A stretch of 6,965 nt of DNA, from assembly GCA_030699205.1 (NCBI GenBank), contig JAUYJY010000055.1:1-6965 (forward strand), in the 5' to 3' direction. This DNA comes from Candidatus Pacearchaeota archaeon. GTDB lineage: Archaea; Nanobdellota; Nanobdellia; Pacearchaeales; GW2011-AR1. The notes beneath the pieces were generated by a model. The model made no database searches and had not been told where the DNA came from. It saw nothing but the letters and a program-made list of their open reading frames with translations. Numbering within the stretch: position 1 is the stretch's first letter; each line of letters opens with the position of its first letter. Below are positions 5,346 to 6,965 of this stretch, one piece after another. The position numbers and the translations under genes were made by a program.

Positions 5346-5354
5346 TATTTAAAT
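5346..5354 (-). promoter_or_regulatory. TATA box of the vapBC operon
   Basis: Read on the - strand the element is ATTTAAATA, centred at 5350, 26 bp before ATG 5324. A leaderless vapBC transcript is predicted, and VapB would be expected to bind near here to repress it. Confidence 0.55.
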
Positions 5355-5429
5355 CTTTCTATTTAGTTACATTGTTGCGTTAGAGGGTCTTAAAGAATTT
5401 AAATAGGTTTGAACTTACAAAGGGAAAAA

Positions 5430-5440
5430 CCATTTATAAA
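5430..5440. promoter_or_regulatory. TATA-like elements in the 5325-5591 intergenic region
   Basis: CCATTTATAAA (5430-5440) reads as a good TATA box on both strands. Another + strand box, CTTATTTATA, lies at 5488-5497 and a - strand one, TATTTAAATT, at 5395-5404. The + strand elements have no gene of normal length downstream on their strand, so they could serve a small RNA crossing 5462-5600. Confidence 0.3.
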
Positions 5441-5524
5441 CGCACTATTTTAAATTCTTATACATTAGAAGAATTGCCCAAAATTGAACTTATTTATATC
5501 ACGATTGTGTACCTGTCTATTTTC

Positions 5525-5601
5525 CAGTTTAACTGATAGGGAAGTCCAAACCCTATTTTGAGGTGAATATATTCACTTCAAACCGACTCACTTAATTGAG
5601 T
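5525..5601. repeat. Cluster of four adjacent inverted repeats
   Basis: In order: CAGTTTAACTG (5525-5535); ATAGGG with CCCTAT (5536-5541 and 5551-5556, 9-base loop); the perfect 14-bp palindrome GTGAATATATTCAC (5563-5576); and ACTCA with TGAGT (5586-5590 and 5597-5601), which spans the stop codon of the - strand gene ending at 5592. Position suggests a 3' end element of the - strand operon. A small structured RNA or protein-binding region is also possible. Confidence 0.6.
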
Positions 5602-5834
5602 TCAGGAATGTAATAATAGCCCTGTTTATCCTTTAAATAAAACCTCTTCTTTCTTGGAATTTTCTTTCCACTTACAATCTCAACAAACTCACTTTTTATG
5701 TTTTTAACAATGATAGTCATGGGATATTTTCCATGTCCACAACAACAAGCATAAGTATTTGGGATATATGTTAAAAGATTTTTCATACAAGGGTCTATCC
5801 TTTTATTGCCAGACTTCTTGTTTAATTTACACAT
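5592..5834 (-). CDS. Small protein with CCCGHG motif, probably metal-binding
   Basis: The 80-residue product is rich in Lys. Its first half holds Cys2, Cys16 (RIDPCMKNLL) and the striking run Cys30-Cys31-Cys32-Gly-His34 in YACCCGHGKYPMTIIV, a likely zinc or other metal site. The second half has short beta-like segments, a basic patch IPRKKRF and an aromatic end KDKQGYYYIPEL. It seems to belong to a conserved small archaeal family that I cannot name; no function is claimed. The start ATG has a Shine-Dalgarno sequence GAAGGA (5840-5845) with a 5-base spacer, and the previous gene ends one base upstream, so it is the last gene of a compact operon. Strong Cys/His conservation without an enzyme motif would fit a nucleic-acid-binding or adaptor role. 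Confidence 0.75.
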   Translation of the reverse strand: MCKLNKKSGNKRIDPCMKNLLTYIPNTYACCCGHGKYPMTIIVKNIKSEFVEIVSGKKIPRKKRFYLKDKQGYYYIPELN

Positions 5835-5835
5835 C

Positions 5836-6057
5836 TTAATCCTTCTCTATTGAAAACTCCTTATCATTGATTTCTAAACGCTCTTCAAAGTCTTGTTCGG
5901 CTTTATTTTTAATCTTGTCAAGGAATGAATTAAGCATGGCTAAATCATTAAGGCTTATCTCTTCTTCCTTCATCTCATAGCCATAAGCAAACTTGACTTC
6001 TCCATTCTCTTCTTTAAGGATGTTTACATAAGCTGTGCCTATTAGTTTATCTTTCAT
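5836..6057 (-). CDS. Small acidic protein, operon member of unknown function
   Basis: This 73-residue protein is rich in Glu, Lys and Asp. The first part (about 4-26, LIGTAYVNILKEENGEVKFAYGYEM) looks like a beta hairpin; the rest (about 34-65, LNDLAMLNSFLDKIKNKAEQDFEERL) is a helix, and it ends in an acidic tail. No membrane segment, Cys or catalytic motif is visible, and no family is recognised. Its ATG overlaps the end of the preceding gene by 11 bases and has no clear Shine-Dalgarno sequence, which suggests coupling to translation of that gene. Size and packing resemble genes of archaeal viruses or plasmids. Confidence 0.65.
   Translation of the reverse strand: MKDKLIGTAYVNILKEENGEVKFAYGYEMKEEEISLNDLAMLNSFLDKIKNKAEQDFEERLEINDKEFSIEKD
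5840..5845 (-). promoter_or_regulatory. Shine-Dalgarno sequence of the CCCGHG gene
   Basis: GAAGGA on the - strand, five bases before ATG 5834 and inside the end of the previous gene. Confidence 0.5.
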
Positions 6058-6505
6058 CTTTTGCCCTTAAATTGTCTAATTTATTTTTGATATATTTTTC
6101 TGCTTCTTCATAATGCTTTTTGATAGACTTGCCTTGCTCTTGATACATTTCTGGAAAATAGTGTTTAATTACTCCCATTAAAATCCTTGATGGATTGATA
6201 TTGCATAAATGAATTGTGAAATGTTTATAAAATTCCTTATCAGATTTTTGAGCAATTAACATGTGTTCTTGAATTTCATCATGTTGATTCCAGATTACAT
6301 AAGCCATATACAAGGCATAATCTTTCTCCGATAATCCATAAATATTAGACAGAGAAAGGTCGTCACCTTTCCCTGCAAGGCTAACAGAGGTAGCTTCACT
6401 GCCTTCTACTTGATGTTGGTTATTGCTAACCTCACTTTCGCCCAAGCTCTGCTTTGAACTTGTCTCCTTGTTTAGTTGTGTGGGATTATGAATTATTTCT
6501 GCCAT
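6047..6505 (-). CDS. Protein with disordered N-terminus and helical C-terminal domain, unknown function
   Basis: The product has 152 residues. Residues 1-50 are low-complexity, rich in Ser, Gln, Asn and Glu, and probably unstructured. From about 57 the chain looks helical: GLSEKDYALYMAYVIW, the charged QHDEIQEHMLIAQKSDKEFY, then INPSRILMGVIKHYFPEMY and a long C-terminal helix with a Lys-rich end. Only one Cys and no catalytic motif are visible. The family is not recognised. It may be a structural or adaptor protein of a mobile element. The start ATG has a Shine-Dalgarno sequence AGAGGTT (6511-6517, 5-base spacer) and overlaps the preceding gene by 13 bases; its 3' end overlaps the next gene by 11 bases. 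Confidence 0.7.
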   Translation of the reverse strand: MAEIIHNPTQLNKETSSKQSLGESEVSNNQHQVEGSEATSVSLAGKGDDLSLSNIYGLSEKDYALYMAYVIWNQHDEIQEHMLIAQKSDKEFYKHFTIHLCNINPSRILMGVIKHYFPEMYQEQGKSIKKHYEEAEKYIKNKLDNLRAKDER

Positions 6506-6708
6506 TTCTTAACCTCTTTAAGATATTTATTTCCTTCCATTCTTAGAAGCATTAAGTAAGATGCCAACCCAACTCTTAAAGGATATTCAGCAATCTTATT
6601 ATTTTCAACAAGATAAACATTTCCAAGTTCAACATCAAAGGCATAGAGATTAAACCTTTTCATAAAAGGCAAATCTACTAATAACTTATAGATTTTAATT
6701 TCTTCCAA
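6493..6708 (-). CDS. Small operon protein of unknown function
   Basis: The 71-residue product is mixed alpha/beta in appearance: a strand-like start (EIKIYKLLVDLPF), FNLYAFDVELGNVYLVENNKIAEYPL, and a C-terminal helix LASYLMLLRMEGNKYLKEVKKW. No family is recognised. The start is uncertain: the frame opens with TTG 6708, an in-frame stop lies only 13 bases upstream, and the first ATG (codon 16) would lose the first strand, so TTG is preferred. It overlaps the next gene by 13 bases and carries that gene's Shine-Dalgarno sequence within its end. Confidence 0.6.
   Translation of the reverse strand: MEEIKIYKLLVDLPFMKRFNLYAFDVELGNVYLVENNKIAEYPLRVGLASYLMLLRMEGNKYLKEVKKWQK
6511..6517 (-). promoter_or_regulatory. 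Shine-Dalgarno sequence of the 152-residue gene
   Basis: AGAGGTT on the - strand, five bases before ATG 6505. Confidence 0.6.
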
Positions 6709-6720
6709 TTTAGAATTAAA

Positions 6721-6855
6721 TTATTTTCTGGGCTTATACTTCTTAGACGATATAATCTTTTTATCTTTAAGCATACTTACGGCACTACCTTCCCATGCTT
6801 GAGCTAAGGCCTTTCTGTCTGTATCAGTTAGACCTAATTTTATTCGTCTGCCCAT
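6721..6855 (-). CDS. Small basic protein (44 residues)
   Basis: The frame starts at ATG 6855 and ends with TAA at 6721. The product begins MGRRIKLGLTDTDRKALAQAW, then has a short linker and a Lys-rich end (KDKKIISSKKYKPRK). It has 12 Lys or Arg residues after the first 12 positions, so nucleic-acid binding is plausible but not shown. The strongest evidence that it is real is the near-perfect Shine-Dalgarno sequence AAGGAGGTT (6865-6873), nine bases before the ATG. It follows the previous frame by three bases and precedes the next gene by 12. No family is recognised; its small size means automated gene finding may miss it. Confidence 0.7.
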   Translation of the reverse strand: MGRRIKLGLTDTDRKALAQAWEGSAVSMLKDKKIISSKKYKPRK

Positions 6856-6858
6856 GAA

Positions 6859-6965
6859 TTATTTAACCTCCTTGCATTTATATAACTTTCGTTGCTTTCT
6901 TCTGATACTTCTTATTTCGTCTAATTCTTTAAATTTTCCAACGAAAGTATCAGACCAAACCATCA
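6859..6965 (-). CDS. Basic protein, 3' part or complete 34-residue gene at window edge
   Basis: The frame ends with TAA at 6859-6861 and is open to the right edge. An ATG lies at 6963, giving 34 residues (MVWSDTFVGKFKELDEIRS followed by a strongly basic stretch with RRKQRK and a final KCKEVK), but the true start may be outside the window. Its last codons contain the Shine-Dalgarno sequence of the next gene, as expected for coupled operon genes. Two overlapping inverted repeats lie within it. No family is recognised. Confidence 0.5.
   Translation of the reverse strand, partial: MVWSDTFVGKFKELDEIRSIRRKQRKLYKCKEVK
6865..6873 (-). promoter_or_regulatory. Strong Shine-Dalgarno sequence of the 44-residue gene
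   Basis: AAGGAGGTT on the - strand closely matches the complement of the 16S rRNA 3' end and sits nine bases before ATG 6855. It is the best ribosome-binding site in the window. Confidence 0.8.
6885..6954. repeat. Two overlapping 10-bp inverted repeats that exclude each other
   Basis: ACTTTCGTTG (6885-6894) is the reverse complement of CAACGAAAGT (6939-6948). TCTGATACTT (6901-6910) is the reverse complement of AAGTATCAGA (6945-6954). The right-hand arms overlap by four bases, so only one full stem can form at a time. Both lie just upstream of the strong Shine-Dalgarno sequence at 6865-6873. Confidence 0.65.

Noticed and set aside
5158..5352. 64-codon + strand frame opposite the antitoxin gene
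   Set aside because: It is antisense to the well-supported vapB gene, and its Ser/Phe/Ile composition mirrors Lys/Glu codons.
1..6965. CRISPR array, insertion sequence, tRNA or rRNA gene
   Set aside because: No regularly spaced direct repeats, transposase-like protein, cloverleaf or rRNA-like GC-rich stretch was found by eye on either strand.

Overview
The window (6,965 bp, strongly AT-rich) most likely comes from a DPANN-type archaeon, with the Pacearchaeota/Woesearchaeota/Nanoarchaeota group as the best guess. The reasons are archaeal-style promoters with a TATA box centred about 26 bp before the start codon (leaderless transcripts), a membrane-anchored nuclease related to archaeal Holliday junction resolvases, a purine-rich coiled-coil gene starting MGFFDLF, and an archaeal-type VapBC pair. 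No rRNA, tRNA or CRISPR array was seen, so the taxonomic placement is inference.

Left block (1-4660, + strand): the tail of a possible unresolved gene; a regulatory region with palindromic GTCTNAGAC sites; a small lipoprotein-like protein; a membrane-anchored, extracellular cysteine-rich protein with a possible cysteine-peptidase-like Cys/His arrangement, whose promoter position is filled by an (AT)11 repeat; a six-helix DUF2238/VanZ-like membrane protein; a membrane-anchored PD-(D/E)XK nuclease-like protein; a 350-bp gap holding either gene debris or an RNA; a 379-residue coiled-coil protein; and a second DUF2238/VanZ-like gene interrupted by an in-frame TAA. Most of these genes stand alone, each with its own promoter.

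Middle (4661-5591): a - strand VapB/VapC toxin-antitoxin pair, convergent with the left block, followed by a 267-bp intergenic region. That region carries TATA-like boxes on both strands and a cluster of four adjacent inverted repeats just past the end of the next operon.

Right block (5592-6965, - strand): six very small, overlapping or abutting genes, several with clear Shine-Dalgarno sequences. One encodes a protein with a CCCGHG motif. The packing and the change from leaderless to Shine-Dalgarno starts suggest a virus- or plasmid-like module, which continues past the right edge. None of these six proteins has a function that can be assigned from sequence alone.

The strongest leads are the stop-interrupted membrane gene with an intact promoter, the dinucleotide repeat in place of a TATA box, the shared 26-bp promoter spacing, the operator-like sites at 102-163, and the compact right-hand operon with its CCCGHG protein and palindrome cluster.
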